A stretch of DNA of 64,000 nucleotides from an uncultured Lachnoclostridium sp. (GCA_946415315.1 CAMKRZ010000009.1:1-64000); one strand, 5' to 3'; positions 53,432 to 62,568 are shown, counted from the first letter of the stretch. Made by a program: numbers and translations. The notes: generated by a model not told the origin, from the letters alone.

Positions 53432-56281
53432 TTACTTGAACACATCCTTATACATCGCAAAGGTGCGGTCATCCGCGCTGACAAAGATTACCTTGATGCC
53501 GTACTCGGGATGTCTGCGCATCCAGCCCTGCACCGTCCGGCTCGCGACACGCGTTGCCTCGCGGAGAGGATATCCGTAGTAGCCCGTCGAGATCGGCGGG
53601 AACGCGATGGAGTGGATATCGTACTTCATCGCCAGGTTCAGGCAGTTCTCGTAGCACATGGTCAGGTAGACCGGATCCGTCTCGTCGCCGGAATAGCGCG
53701 GGCCGACCGTATGAATGACAAACTGTGCCTTCAGGCGATATCCGCCGGAAATCTTCGCGCGTCCCACATCGCAGCCCTTGAGTGCCGCGCACTCGCGCAA
53801 CAGCTCGGGACCTGCCGCCTTCATGATGGAATTGTCGATCCCGTTTCCGCCCATCAGCGTCGTGTTGGTCGCATTGACTACACAATCGCAATCAACAGTG
53901 GCGATATTGCCGTGCTTGATGACGATCTCGCTTCGGATCTCGTCGCGATACGTAAGCGGTCTCTGCTGGACAGGCTCCGCACGAGGAATAAACTGCGTCT
54001 TCGGTGCCGGAGGCTCCGGAAAATCCTCTTCCTCTTCCTCGTCAGCATCCTCGTCTTCTTCGTCCTCGTCCTCGTCTTCCTCTTCGTCCTCGTCCTCATC
54101 GTCAGACTCTTCGAACTCTTCGTCCTCATCCTCCGATTCGTCTTCGTCGGACTCGTCATATTCATCGTCGGGCTCGGTTTCTTCCTGCTCGGTTTCCGCG
54201 TCCTCCGCATTTTCCGTTGTTTCGGAAAATTCTCCGTTCGACGAAGCTTCTGCCGTCTCCTCGGCTGCTGTCTGTGCAGCCTCCTCGGTCTCAGCCGCTT
54301 CATCGACAGCCTCCTTGGCAGGCTCTTCCGGCACCACAGGTTTCACAAACTCCGTGTACCACGGTTTCTTCTCCGGCTCGGCCTTCTGCTCAGGCTGCTC
54401 CGTCTCCGCGGACTCCTTCGCCGGTTCTGTTTCCTCGACCGGTGTGGTCTCCTCTGCCGTGGCAACTTCCTTCACCGGCTCGGCCTCTACTGCCGGCGCG
54501 GTCTCCTCTGCCGTGGCAACTTCCTCCACCGGTTCGGCTTTCGCAACCGTCGCAATCTCCTCTGCCGTGGCAACTTCCTTCACCGCCTCGGTTTCCGCAA
54601 CCGATGCGGTCTCCGTAACGGTCTCTTCCGCCGGTTCGCTTTCTGCTGCCGGCGTGAACTCCGTTGCCGCCGCGGGCTCTTCCGCCGCTGTTTCCTCTAC
54701 GGTTTCCGCTTCCTCCGCCGCTTTTCCGTCGGCAGCTTCCACCGTGTACTCGAGCGTCTCCGGTTCCACCTTCGCCGGTTCTGCAACCGTGTACGAAGGT
54801 TCCTCCTCTTCCGTCTCGAGCTCGACCACAACCTCATCCGGCATGGTGCCGGTCACAATCTCATACGGCACGCTCTCGACCACGATTTCCTCGGGAGCCT
54901 GCTCTTCCACGGTCTCGTCCGCGCTCTTCGGCTCGGGCTTCCCGGACGATGCTTCCCCGTCGGACTCCTGCGTCTCGTCCTCCATGTCGCGGATCACGCT
55001 CCACATGTCGCCCGCGCGCATTCCCTCGGAAAAACCTGCCCCGAACAGCGTCGTGGCTTCCTCGCCTTCCTCCGGCACATACTCCTGCACGTCGCCGGAC
55101 GGACTGCTGCTTGAAACGACAACATACGTATCCGGGGAAGACGTCCGTCCCGGATCCTGCGTGCCGACAAGCCGATTGCGGTTGTCCCTGCGCGCAACAT
55201 CCACGATGATGTGCGTTTCCTCGTACTGTTCCTGCGCAGCAGTTCCCTCGGAAGCAGCTTCGCCCGGAAGTTCCGTATCGGCCGCGGGGATCGTCTCGCT
55301 CGAGGCGTCCGCCGCGCTCTCAACCTGCGCGAGCAGCGAGGCCGGATTGCGAAGGCCGCCGCGGTAGCGCATGAGATCGAAAATATCCTGTTTCATCTCG
55401 AAGAAGCCCGCGATGGGCAGCCCGGCGCTCTGTCCGCTCCGGAACATCCACTCGAGTTCCTCAAAGGTGTAGTTTGCCACGCTGAGATCTTCGTACGAGC
55501 GACTGCGGCGAAGGTTGAAGAAAACCTCCTCCATCCATGTCGCAGTGATCTCGGAGAGGTACGGAAGCATGCACGCTTCGTAAATGGGCATGTTCCAGAC
55601 GGTGGATTCCGACGAATCTTCATTTTCCGAAGATGTCTCGTTCACGGCTTCGCTTGTGCCGGCGGCTTCCTCAAGCTCGCGGCGGATGCGCTCCGCCTTG
55701 TCGGAATCATTGCGCCGCGAAACGCGGATCGGCTGCGGCGCGCGGAGATCGACGGCATCGACATACTGCGTCACCGAAGCACCCGCGACCGAGCACCAGG
55801 AGCGCAGATCCTCGCGCACACGCATGAGCGTGCGTCCGAGCTGATTGCGACCCTTCCACTCTTTCGGTTCGCCGCTTCGCGCATCCTCGATGTCCAGACC
55901 GATGCCCCAGACGAGATCTCTCGGCGCGCACTCCGCAAGCAGCGTGCTTCCCGTGCCGAGCAGGTTGTACAGAAGCTCCGGGTTCTGCTGGAATTTGGCG
56001 CGGATGCCGCGGCGCATGATCTGCACGCGGATTGTCTTCCACAACACGTCGTTGTAGTGCGCTACGCTGCGGCCGAGCTTCTTGATCTCCGGAAGGTCCG
56101 TCGATGCCATGATCTTGTCCGCAATTTCCAGGTCCCCAAAGGTCAGTGCCTTCTGGAACATCATGTACTGTTCCACCGAATGATACGTGCGCCCCGCGTA
56201 CGTAAAATCCGAAATATACCAGTTGCTGAGATACCCGTACTCCCCGTCCGGATCGTAAAACCGGATGACCCTTTTTTCCAT
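53432..56281 (-). CDS. NADAR domain - long acidic linker - macrodomain fusion
   Basis: About 949 residues. Residues 1-~150 are a NADAR/YbiA-like domain: GYLSNWYISDFTYAGRTYHS, VEQYMMFQKALTFGDLEIA, GTGSTLLAECA, WGIGLDIEDARS, GRNQLGRTLM. Residues ~230-310 form an unrecognised helical segment. Residues ~330-760 are low complexity, first E/V/A/T repeats (VATAEET) then an almost pure D/E run. Residues ~775-949 are a macrodomain: GNIATVDCDCVVNATNTTLM, GGNGIDNSIMKAAG, FPPISTGYYGYP. NADAR enzymes remove ADP-ribose from guanine bases and macrodomains bind or hydrolyse ADP-ribose links, so ADP-ribosylation reversal is inferred. ATG 56281 follows AAGGAGG. Confidence 0.92.
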   Translation of the reverse strand: MEKRVIRFYDPDGEYGYLSNWYISDFTYAGRTYHSVEQYMMFQKALTFGDLEIADKIMASTDLPEIKKLGRSVAHYNDVLWKTIRVQIMRRGIRAKFQQNPELLYNLLGTGSTLLAECAPRDLVWGIGLDIEDARSGEPKEWKGRNQLGRTLMRVREDLRSWCSVAGASVTQYVDAVDLRAPQPIRVSRRNDSDKAERIRRELEEAAGTSEAVNETSSENEDSSESTVWNMPIYEACMLPYLSEITATWMEEVFFNLRRSRSYEDLSVANYTFEELEWMFRSGQSAGLPIAGFFEMKQDIFDLMRYRGGLRNPASLLAQVESAADASSETIPAADTELPGEAASEGTAAQEQYEETHIIVDVARRDNRNRLVGTQDPGRTSSPDTYVVVSSSSPSGDVQEYVPEEGEEATTLFGAGFSEGMRAGDMWSVIRDMEDETQESDGEASSGKPEPKSADETVEEQAPEEIVVESVPYEIVTGTMPDEVVVELETEEEEPSYTVAEPAKVEPETLEYTVEAADGKAAEEAETVEETAAEEPAAATEFTPAAESEPAEETVTETASVAETEAVKEVATAEEIATVAKAEPVEEVATAEETAPAVEAEPVKEVATAEETTPVEETEPAKESAETEQPEQKAEPEKKPWYTEFVKPVVPEEPAKEAVDEAAETEEAAQTAAEETAEASSNGEFSETTENAEDAETEQEETEPDDEYDESDEDESEDEDEEFEESDDEDEDEEEDEDEDEEDEDADEEEEEDFPEPPAPKTQFIPRAEPVQQRPLTYRDEIRSEIVIKHGNIATVDCDCVVNATNTTLMGGNGIDNSIMKAAGPELLRECAALKGCDVGRAKISGGYRLKAQFVIHTVGPRYSGDETDPVYLTMCYENCLNLAMKYDIHSIAFPPISTGYYGYPLREATRVASRTVQGWMRRHPEYGIKVIFVSADDRTFAMYKDVFK

Positions 56282-56382
56282 ACTCTCCTCCTTATCGTTG
56301 TCGAAACTGCGCTGTTTCGCAACGCCTCCGTGCACACAGCGCTACCTGCAACCCCAATGCGGCGCCGATGTGCCTTTCTGTC

Positions 56383-56411
56383 ATTGTACCGCACGACGGG
56401 GTACTTCGCAA
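56383..56411 (-). promoter_or_regulatory. Predicted promoter of the NADAR-macro gene
   Basis: TTGCGA and TACAAT at 17-base spacing on the minus strand, ~100 bases before the start. Confidence 0.75.
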
Positions 56412-56413
56412 GT

Positions 56414-56443
56414 AAAAAAACGGCATCACCTGCGTGACGCCGT
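56414..56443 (-). terminator. Terminator of the membrane protein gene at 56485
   Basis: ACGGCGTCAC / GTGATGCCGT stem with a run of seven T on the minus strand. It isolates the NADAR-macro gene as its own transcript. Confidence 0.9.
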
Positions 56444-56484
56444 TGAACTGTCGTGTTATATTACGTTCCGATCCGGTATTTCCC

Positions 56485-57204
56485 TCAGGCGACCTTCTCC
56501 GAACACGCAAGTATCGCCTTTTCCGCCTTGTCGTAATACACGCTCTTGAAGATCGCTTCCAGAAATCCGAGCGTCAGTACGATCGATATCCACGGGAAGA
56601 AGATCGCAAAGAGCAGAGCCGCAATCTGAATCCCGACGGCAATATACCCGCTTTTCGCGGAAAATTTAGTCCCGTTTTCCGTGCACAGCGCACGGATGTG
56701 CCGGTCAAGAACGATCACGGCAAAGAGCCGGAAAACGCTCGCAAACCAAAAGAGCTGCACAAGGACAATCCAGATCTGTGAATCTGCATACGTAGCCACA
56801 CACACAGCGAACGTGATCAGTCTGGCTGCAAGATCCGCCATCATAAAATAACTCATCCTGCGAAAAACATCCGCGCTTTTCGCTGCAGTCCTCAACACTG
56901 CATATTCCGCAAAGCAGAACAAAAATGCCAGAATCCCGGCTGCACCGATCACAAACAGGAATACAAATGCCCTCGCAGCACCTACAAGCATAACTGCGAT
57001 AATCTCCTCGCCTTCCACTTCGATCGACCAGTTGAGCATTCCGTCCCAGACACTGCATTTGCTGAAATCCGCAGTGAAATAATTATCGACTACGTTAATC
57101 CAGAGAAAAATCATAAAAATGCCCCACACTAAAACCTGGATCTTCTTCGTCTTCTTCAAACTGCCGAGTGTTTTGCAATAAACCTCATGCTCTTCCAAAC
57201 TCAT
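56485..57204 (-). CDS. Integral membrane protein of unknown family
   Basis: 239 residues with about five to six helices (IQVLVWGIFMIFLWINVV, IIAVMLVGAARAFVFLFVIG, LITFAVCVATYA, IWIVLVQLFWFASVFRLFAV, IQIAALLFAIFFPWISIVLT). Cytoplasmic ends are charged. No recognised motif. It follows the acyl-ACP thioesterase gene by 21 bases and is cotranscribed with it; GGGGAGGGGG precedes the ATG. Confidence 0.75.
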   Translation of the reverse strand: MSLEEHEVYCKTLGSLKKTKKIQVLVWGIFMIFLWINVVDNYFTADFSKCSVWDGMLNWSIEVEGEEIIAVMLVGAARAFVFLFVIGAAGILAFLFCFAEYAVLRTAAKSADVFRRMSYFMMADLAARLITFAVCVATYADSQIWIVLVQLFWFASVFRLFAVIVLDRHIRALCTENGTKFSAKSGYIAVGIQIAALLFAIFFPWISIVLTLGFLEAIFKSVYYDKAEKAILACSEKVA

Positions 57205-57225
57205 CTTTACCCCCTCCCCGAAACG

Positions 57226-57930
57226 TCATGACAATTCCACCACGCAGGCCGGTTCATCGGTGTTGAGCGATATCACGGTCCGCGCTTCATCCACACACAC
57301 CTGTGGCGTGATCGTATCGCCCGGGCGCGCCTGCTTCTTGTACTCCACGCGAAGTTCCGTAATCTCCGCGTCCCTCGGAGCATAGCTCATCGCCAGATGT
57401 ACGAACTGCCCGTTGTTCACATGCCCGTTGTTGTCAAGCATGTATTCCTGTACCGGAACGGGATCATGTGCTGTTCCGCCCTCCGGCACCGCGATCTTGC
57501 GCCCCTTTGCTTCAAACAGCGGCCCGTCGCCGAGCTCGTAGCGTGCCAGGATATCCTCCGGGATCTTCGTCATGCGCATATTGGCCATGTCCATCAACGC
57601 CCACTTCGCATCCGCCTCCGCCAGCACTTCGCCTTCCGGTGTCTTCATGTAAACGGCACGGTTTCCGAGCATTCCGCGGAACTGATACGGATACGTTCCC
57701 ACGATGATGCGCTCCTCCAGCTCGGGGAGCCTTCGGATCCTCACATCCCACGAGATCAGGAACCACGCGAGCGAACGCGCCTTGAGCACCTTCGTCCCGA
57801 CGCCGAGCGACTCGCTCTGTTCGATCGCGGCATCCTGAAAATAATCGATCAGCGCGGGGATCGAGAGCTTCAGCTCTCCGTCCACCCTGCTGTACCGAAT
57901 TGTATCGCAGTACTCAAAAACAGCCCCCAT
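57226..57930 (-). CDS. Acyl-ACP thioesterase
   Basis: 234 residues with two hot-dog folds. IRYSRVDGELKLSIPALIDY, then QDAAIEQSESLG, AWFLISWDVRIRRLPELEE, and the catalytic-side DNNGHVNNGQFVHLA (Asn/His) match FatA-type bacterial thioesterases. Releases fatty acids from acyl carrier protein. First of a two-gene unit, next to an acyl-CoA ligase gene with its own terminator between. Confidence 0.93.
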   Translation of the reverse strand: MGAVFEYCDTIRYSRVDGELKLSIPALIDYFQDAAIEQSESLGVGTKVLKARSLAWFLISWDVRIRRLPELEERIIVGTYPYQFRGMLGNRAVYMKTPEGEVLAEADAKWALMDMANMRMTKIPEDILARYELGDGPLFEAKGRKIAVPEGGTAHDPVPVQEYMLDNNGHVNNGQFVHLAMSYAPRDAEITELRVEYKKQARPGDTITPQVCVDEARTVISLNTDEPACVVELS

Positions 57931-57971
57931 TTTTCCGACTCCCTTCGCTCGGCGGTGCCGCGCTCATTTTC

Positions 57972-58003
57972 GAAAAATGCTCCCGGCTCATCACCGGGAG
58001 CAT
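57972..58003 (-). terminator. Terminator after the acyl-CoA ligase gene
   Basis: ATGCTCCCGG / CCGGGAGCAT stem with TTTTT on the minus strand. Confidence 0.88.
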
Positions 58004-58077
58004 CCATTCTGTGTCTCATACGATCTCGCCGGACAGTCAAATGCCCGCAGGCTCATCCACGGACTGTTGCGGTCCTG

Positions 58078-59760
58078 TTATTTCCGCGCGTCCCCGACGC
58101 TCTTCAGTTCGTCCTCGTGGCGGATCTGCGCGCGCTTGATCTTGCCCCCTAACGTCTTCGGCAGCTCGTCGACAAACTCGACGATACGCGGGTACTTGTA
58201 CGGAGCGGTCATCTTCTTCACGTGGTTCTGAAGCTCCTTGATGAGCTCGTCGGACGGCGTGTAGCCCTTCGCGAGCACGACGGTCGCCTTGACCACCTGG
58301 CCGCGGATCGGGTCCGGAGCCGCGGTGATCGCGCACTCTACGACTGCCGGATGCGCAACGAGCGCGCTCTCGACCTCGAACGGTCCGATGCGGTAACCGG
58401 AGCATTTGATAACGTCGTCGTGACGGCCGACGAAGCGGCAGTAACCGTTGTTGTCGCGCCATGCAACGTCCTTGAGGTTGTAATTGCCGCCGGCAAATGC
58501 CTCGTCCGTCTGCTCTTTGTTCTTATAGTATCCGATGAACAATCCGATCGGATGGTTGTCGATGACGTCGCAGATCGTGATCTCGCCCTCGGCGCCGACC
58601 TCAACCTCCTGCCCGTCCATCATCAGCTTGATATCGTAGATCGGCGAAGGCTTGCCCATCGCGCCCGGGATCGGCTCAAACCACGGAAAATCAGCGAACA
58701 GTACCGTGCCCTCGGTCTGCCCGAAGCCGGTGTGGATCTTGCCGCCCGTGAGCGCCAGCCAGCGGTCGTACACGTCCGCGTTCAAAGGCTCGCCCGCCGT
58801 CGCAAAATTCTGAATGCTCGAGAGGTCGTAGCTCGCCACATCCTCCTGGAGCATGAAACGATACATCGTCGGCGGCGCGCAGAACGTCGTCAGCTTGTAC
58901 TTCGCCATCATTTCCAGAAGCTTCGCAGGCTTGAACTTGATCATATCGTACGCGAAGATCGTCGCTCCGCAGATCCACTGGCCGTAGATCTTGCCCCAGC
59001 CGAACTTCGCCCAGCCGGAGTCGGAGACGCTCATGTGGAGCTTGCCCTCCTGCACCTGCTGCCAGTACTTCGCGGTCACAATGTGTCCGAGCGGATGGTG
59101 ATAATTGTGCGTTACCATCTTCGGCATACCCGTCGTCCCCGACGTAAAATAAATCTGCATGATGTCGGTGCCCTTCGTGCGGTCATCGCCCGTCGGGCGC
59201 TCCAGCACGTCGGAGCACTTCTCCATCTCCGCGTTGAAATCGATCCAACCCTCTCGCTGAACGTTGTCAACAACCGCAAGGTATTGTACGCCCGGCATCT
59301 CCGGCTTCGCCATCTCCATCTGGGACATGACATACTCGTCATCGACGCATACGAACATTTTCACATCGGCCGCGTTGGCGCGGTACACGATGTCCTTCTT
59401 CGTGAGCTGCAGCGTTCCCGGGATAATGATGATCCCGAGTTTGATCAGCGCCGTCGCGCAAACCCAGTACTCCCAGCGTCTGCGAAGGATCAGCATCACG
59501 ACATCGCCGCGCTTCAGTCCGAGAGATGTGAAGAAGTTTGCTGCCTTGTTCGACAGTCTGCTCATCTCCGCGAACGTGAACGACTTCTCAAGTCCCGTGT
59601 CGTCACACCACAAAAGCGCTCTGAGGTCGGGCTTTTCCTCGGCCCATCCATCCACGATGTCCCAGCCGAAGTTGAAGTACTCCGGCGCATTTACCTTGTA
59701 ATTCTTCTTGAAATCCTCGTACGAATCAAACTCGATGCGAGGAAGATACCGCTCTAACAT
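58078..59760 (-). CDS. AMP-forming acyl-CoA synthetase (medium-chain/acetyl-CoA ligase-like)
   Basis: 560 residues of the ANL superfamily. The AMP-binding P-loop is IYFTSGTTGMPKMV, the adenine motif includes GFGQTEGTVL, the hinge region is DVAWRDNNGYCRFVGRHDDV, and the C-terminal catalytic Lys lies in KTLGGKIKRAQIR. Overall layout (YFNFGWDIVDGWA at the start) resembles ACSM-type medium-chain ligases. It would activate a carboxylic acid with ATP and CoA. It lies 70 bases after the XRE-cupin regulator gene, a common pairing. Confidence 0.93.
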   Translation of the reverse strand: MLERYLPRIEFDSYEDFKKNYKVNAPEYFNFGWDIVDGWAEEKPDLRALLWCDDTGLEKSFTFAEMSRLSNKAANFFTSLGLKRGDVVMLILRRRWEYWVCATALIKLGIIIIPGTLQLTKKDIVYRANAADVKMFVCVDDEYVMSQMEMAKPEMPGVQYLAVVDNVQREGWIDFNAEMEKCSDVLERPTGDDRTKGTDIMQIYFTSGTTGMPKMVTHNYHHPLGHIVTAKYWQQVQEGKLHMSVSDSGWAKFGWGKIYGQWICGATIFAYDMIKFKPAKLLEMMAKYKLTTFCAPPTMYRFMLQEDVASYDLSSIQNFATAGEPLNADVYDRWLALTGGKIHTGFGQTEGTVLFADFPWFEPIPGAMGKPSPIYDIKLMMDGQEVEVGAEGEITICDVIDNHPIGLFIGYYKNKEQTDEAFAGGNYNLKDVAWRDNNGYCRFVGRHDDVIKCSGYRIGPFEVESALVAHPAVVECAITAAPDPIRGQVVKATVVLAKGYTPSDELIKELQNHVKKMTAPYKYPRIVEFVDELPKTLGGKIKRAQIRHEDELKSVGDARK

Positions 59761-59830
59761 GCTTTCTGTCCTTGCCTTTGTATTCTTTCATCGTGCGGCG
59801 CACCGCTTCGCGCGTCTCAGCCGTTCGCGG

Positions 59831-60379
59831 TCACTCCGCGATCATCGTCAAAAACGTGCCCGGCTCCGAACCGTAGCAGCGCTGCCCGTGCGGGTACGTC
59901 GGGTTAAAGTATATGCTGTCGCCCTCGTGCAGAATGATCTCCTGATCGTCGAACACGACAACGATGCTGCCCTTGACAACAAAGTTGAACTCCTCGCCGT
60001 TGTGCGTCACAAGATCCGCCGGCTTGTCCGACGGATCGAGCGTCACGAGGAACGGCTGCATGATCTTCTTCGTAAAATGGTACGCAAGGTTCTGGAACGT
60101 GTATCCCGGATACCGGTCCGCCAGCTGTCCCTGCCCGGAGCGCACGACCTGGTACGTCCGCAGCTTGCCGCTGACGCCCGTCATGATCTCCGAAAAATCC
60201 ACGCCGAATTTACGCGAGATCGAGTAGATCACGCTGATCGGCACATCCGCCGCGCTCTCTTCATATCGTTTATACGTCTCCGGATCGATCCGCAGTTCAT
60301 TCGCCAGTTCCTCCTGCGTGTAACCGCAGACCTCGCGAAGTTCCCGGATTCTCGAAGCCAGTTCCTTCAGTTCATCCAT
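59831..60379 (-). CDS. XRE-type regulator with cupin domain
   Basis: 182 residues: a helix-turn-helix (~5-65, IRELREVCGYTQEELANELR) and a cupin barrel (~105-180, HNGEEFNFVVKGSIVVVFDD, EGDSIYFNPTYPHGQ). Such proteins sense a small ligand and control the next gene; here the likely target is the acyl-CoA ligase operon. GGAGGTGGC precedes ATG 60379; the open frame runs further upstream but has no site there. Confidence 0.93.
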   Translation of the reverse strand: MDELKELASRIRELREVCGYTQEELANELRIDPETYKRYEESAADVPISVIYSISRKFGVDFSEIMTGVSGKLRTYQVVRSGQGQLADRYPGYTFQNLAYHFTKKIMQPFLVTLDPSDKPADLVTHNGEEFNFVVKGSIVVVFDDQEIILHEGDSIYFNPTYPHGQRCYGSEPGTFLTMIAE

Positions 60380-60430
60380 ATGCCACCTCCAGTTCCGCCG
60401 AAAACAAGGCAGACAATGCGCAGTATGCAC

Positions 60431-60459
60431 ATTGTAGCCCTTCCCCCGCAAAATGTCAA
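60431..60459 (-). promoter_or_regulatory. Promoter of the XRE-cupin/ligase operon
   Basis: TTGACA and TACAAT at 17-base spacing on the minus strand. Confidence 0.85.
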
Positions 60460-60490
60460 CGCTTAGCGGGATATCATTTCCGAATAAGGA

Positions 60491-60520
60491 TTGCATTTTC
60501 CGACGCAATGTGCGTATAAT
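60491..60520 (+). promoter_or_regulatory. Promoter of the repeat lipoprotein gene
   Basis: TTGCAT and TATAAT at 18-base spacing. The -35 overlaps a copy of the CATTTTCCG word (60494-60502). It is back to back with the minus-strand promoter, 31 bases away. Confidence 0.75.
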
Positions 60521-60607
60521 ACACTTCGCAGGTTGTTCGGCAGGACGCCGATAAACACGCGCTGCGCGCATTGGATCGTCAATGCCGCTGTAAGGAGGAA
60601 TTACGGA

Positions 60608-62212
60608 ATGAAGCGAAAACTGAATATTATCCTTTTGTTTATTATGCTTGTTTTTGTGCTTGCCGCATGCGGCGATGAGAAGCCGGACGAGCGGGAGTCC
60701 CAGAAGAAGACCTCCCCGACTGTCACGCCCACGGAAGCTGTGGCAACACCAACCGCGGAGGCAACGCCTACCACCGAACCGACGCAGGAACCTACTCCTA
60801 CCGCCGAGCCTACGCAGGAACCTACTCCTACGGTCGAGCCGACTCAGGAGCCCACCCCTACCGTTGAGCCGACTCAGGAACCTACTCCTACCGTTGAGCC
60901 GACTCAGGAACCTACTCCTACCGTTGAGCCGACTCAGGAACCCACTCCTACCATTGAACCGACTCAGGAGCCTACGCCTACGGCTGAACTGACTCAGGAG
61001 CCCACTCCTACGGTTGAGCCGACGCCGGCAGCCACCGCAACACCGACTCCGACCGAGGCGCCGAAGCTTCCCGCTGTGGCCGCAACCGCCGGCCCCGCGT
61101 ATGTGATCGGTGAGACGACCTGGTACTACTATCTGATGGATGATTCCGATCCGAACCAGGGCATCCACCTGAACCTGGTTTACATCGCGGACCCCGGCTA
61201 CGAAGCACTTGCGCGCTCCGTACAGGGAATGACCAACTATACCACCACGGATGTGTACCTGTCTTACACGGCCAGCGCGAGCGGAACGTCGGGCAAGGAG
61301 GAAAGCGAGATCCTGCGACATTTTCTGAAGAGCGATCTGGAGATCGGCCGCGCGGACTCCCTGGTGTTCAGCACCGCAACACGGTTCAACGGTTACACGA
61401 CCTCTACGGGAACCCTCGAATACGTCTACACGTACAACTACGACACCAAGACCGGCGAAATGCTTTCGCTGGATCAGATGGTGACGGATCTCGATGCTCT
61501 GTACAATGCCATCACGGAGGTTGCGGACAAAGAGTTCCGGGAGCAGGGAGTTATCAAAGACGACTCCTGGAAAGAGATTTTCCGAAAGAGATTTTTCGCC
61601 GGAACAGTCAAATGGCTGGCGGTGGATGAAGGCCTGGATTTTATGCTGGATTCATTCAATTATACTTCCGTCACCCCCGGTCTGCTGACCCTGCATATCC
61701 GCGTCGTCGATTATCCCGACCTCTTCAAGCCCGAGTGGGTCGGCGCCTACGACGGTTCCCTCAAGCGGACGTTCGACTTCTCCTCCTTCGGAACAAAGAC
61801 CTACAAGGCCATTGTCCCCGATCTGGTCAAAGGTATCCGGACTCTGACCTGGGACGAGATTGCCGATATGTTGACGAAAGCCGGCGTTACCTACGAAGGA
61901 ATGAATGCGAAGGAGGCGGCAAAATACGAGCAGGACGCGGAGCTGATATTCTTCGATCCTGACGACGGAAAATCCTACCGCCTGGCGTTCTGGCCTTTTG
62001 ACAAGGATCCCGTCGACCGGCTGGAGGGCATCTACTTCCGATTCGGTGTAAACGTCTACATTGACAATGCATACGGTACCCGGACCGAACCTCGCTATAT
62101 CATGGTCGATCCCTGGCTCCAGGATGACTTTGAACAGGTGTTCGCCGTGAGCTTCGCAAGCGAAGAGGAGCTGCGCGCTGCCGTGTACGGCGCGATCGAT
62201 AACTACCGTTAA
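60608..62212 (+). CDS. Lipoprotein with decapeptide repeats and RsiV-like domain
   Basis: 534 residues: lipobox FVLAACGDE, a linker with eight PTQEPTPT-type decapeptides (~56-135), then an extracytoplasmic domain. YTYNYDTKTGEMLSLDQMV and LYNAITEVADKEFREQG resemble the DUF3298-like segment of the three lipoproteins at 27-34.6 kb, so it is a distant relative. The repeat linker would hold the domain away from the membrane through the cell wall. AGGAGG precedes ATG 60608. The next gene starts 14 bases after its stop. Confidence 0.82.
   Translation: MKRKLNIILLFIMLVFVLAACGDEKPDERESQKKTSPTVTPTEAVATPTAEATPTTEPTQEPTPTAEPTQEPTPTVEPTQEPTPTVEPTQEPTPTVEPTQEPTPTVEPTQEPTPTIEPTQEPTPTAELTQEPTPTVEPTPAATATPTPTEAPKLPAVAATAGPAYVIGETTWYYYLMDDSDPNQGIHLNLVYIADPGYEALARSVQGMTNYTTTDVYLSYTASASGTSGKEESEILRHFLKSDLEIGRADSLVFSTATRFNGYTTSTGTLEYVYTYNYDTKTGEMLSLDQMVTDLDALYNAITEVADKEFREQGVIKDDSWKEIFRKRFFAGTVKWLAVDEGLDFMLDSFNYTSVTPGLLTLHIRVVDYPDLFKPEWVGAYDGSLKRTFDFSSFGTKTYKAIVPDLVKGIRTLTWDEIADMLTKAGVTYEGMNAKEAAKYEQDAELIFFDPDDGKSYRLAFWPFDKDPVDRLEGIYFRFGVNVYIDNAYGTRTEPRYIMVDPWLQDDFEQVFAVSFASEEELRAAVYGAIDNYR
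60773..61012 (+). repeat. Eight tandem 30-base repeats in a lipoprotein linker
   Basis: Each unit encodes a decapeptide of the form xEPTQEPTPT. Units 3 to 6 are nearly identical in DNA and differ mainly at third positions, so the array may change length by slippage. Confidence 0.92.
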
Positions 62213-62226
62213 CAAGGAGGCCTGTC

Positions 62227-62568
62227 ATGCCGTTCTTTCGTGAACTACCCGCAAAACTGATCCTGCAGCTGCATCTTCTGCTCGGTTTTCTCACCGGCTG
62301 GTTCTTCATCCAGGGATTCAAGCTGCTGTTCGGAATGTGTACTCTCGGCGGTGTCCCGCTGACCAGTCTGTTCTTCCGCGTCTGCGGTGTTCAGCTTGCA
62401 TTCCTGCAGTTCATCATCGTCTGGCTCGTCGACAAGCGGGTGTGGGAGCGTAAGCACGTACCTATGAAGAGGACGCCCGCCAACGCCCGCGAGATCGGTC
62501 TTTTGTTCGCCTCCATCGGGCTTTACGCGGTCGGAGCTGCCATCATCAACCTGATCCGGTTGCTGTAA
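62227..62568 (+). CDS. Small membrane protein
   Basis: 113 residues with three to four helices (LILQLHLLLGFLTGWFFIQG, VCGVQLAFLQFIIVWLVDK, IGLLFASIGLYAVGAAIINL). No family recognised. AAGGAGG precedes the ATG and the spacing implies cotranscription with the repeat lipoprotein. Confidence 0.75.
   Translation: MPFFRELPAKLILQLHLLLGFLTGWFFIQGFKLLFGMCTLGGVPLTSLFFRVCGVQLAFLQFIIVWLVDKRVWERKHVPMKRTPANAREIGLLFASIGLYAVGAAIINLIRLL

Noticed and set aside
53510-55367. Long plus-strand open frames opposite the NADAR-macro linker, rich in Leu/Arg or Ser
   Set aside because: They mirror the repetitive Glu/Asp/Val codons of the real gene and have no start signals.
60773-61012. CRISPR array
   Set aside because: The 30-base units are contiguous without spacers and are in frame inside a lipoprotein gene.
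59831-61321. A 496-codon minus-strand frame through the regulator and the repeat lipoprotein
   Set aside because: Only the last 182 codons form the XRE-cupin protein, with a ribosome site at 60379; the rest is antisense of the decapeptide repeats and crosses two promoters.
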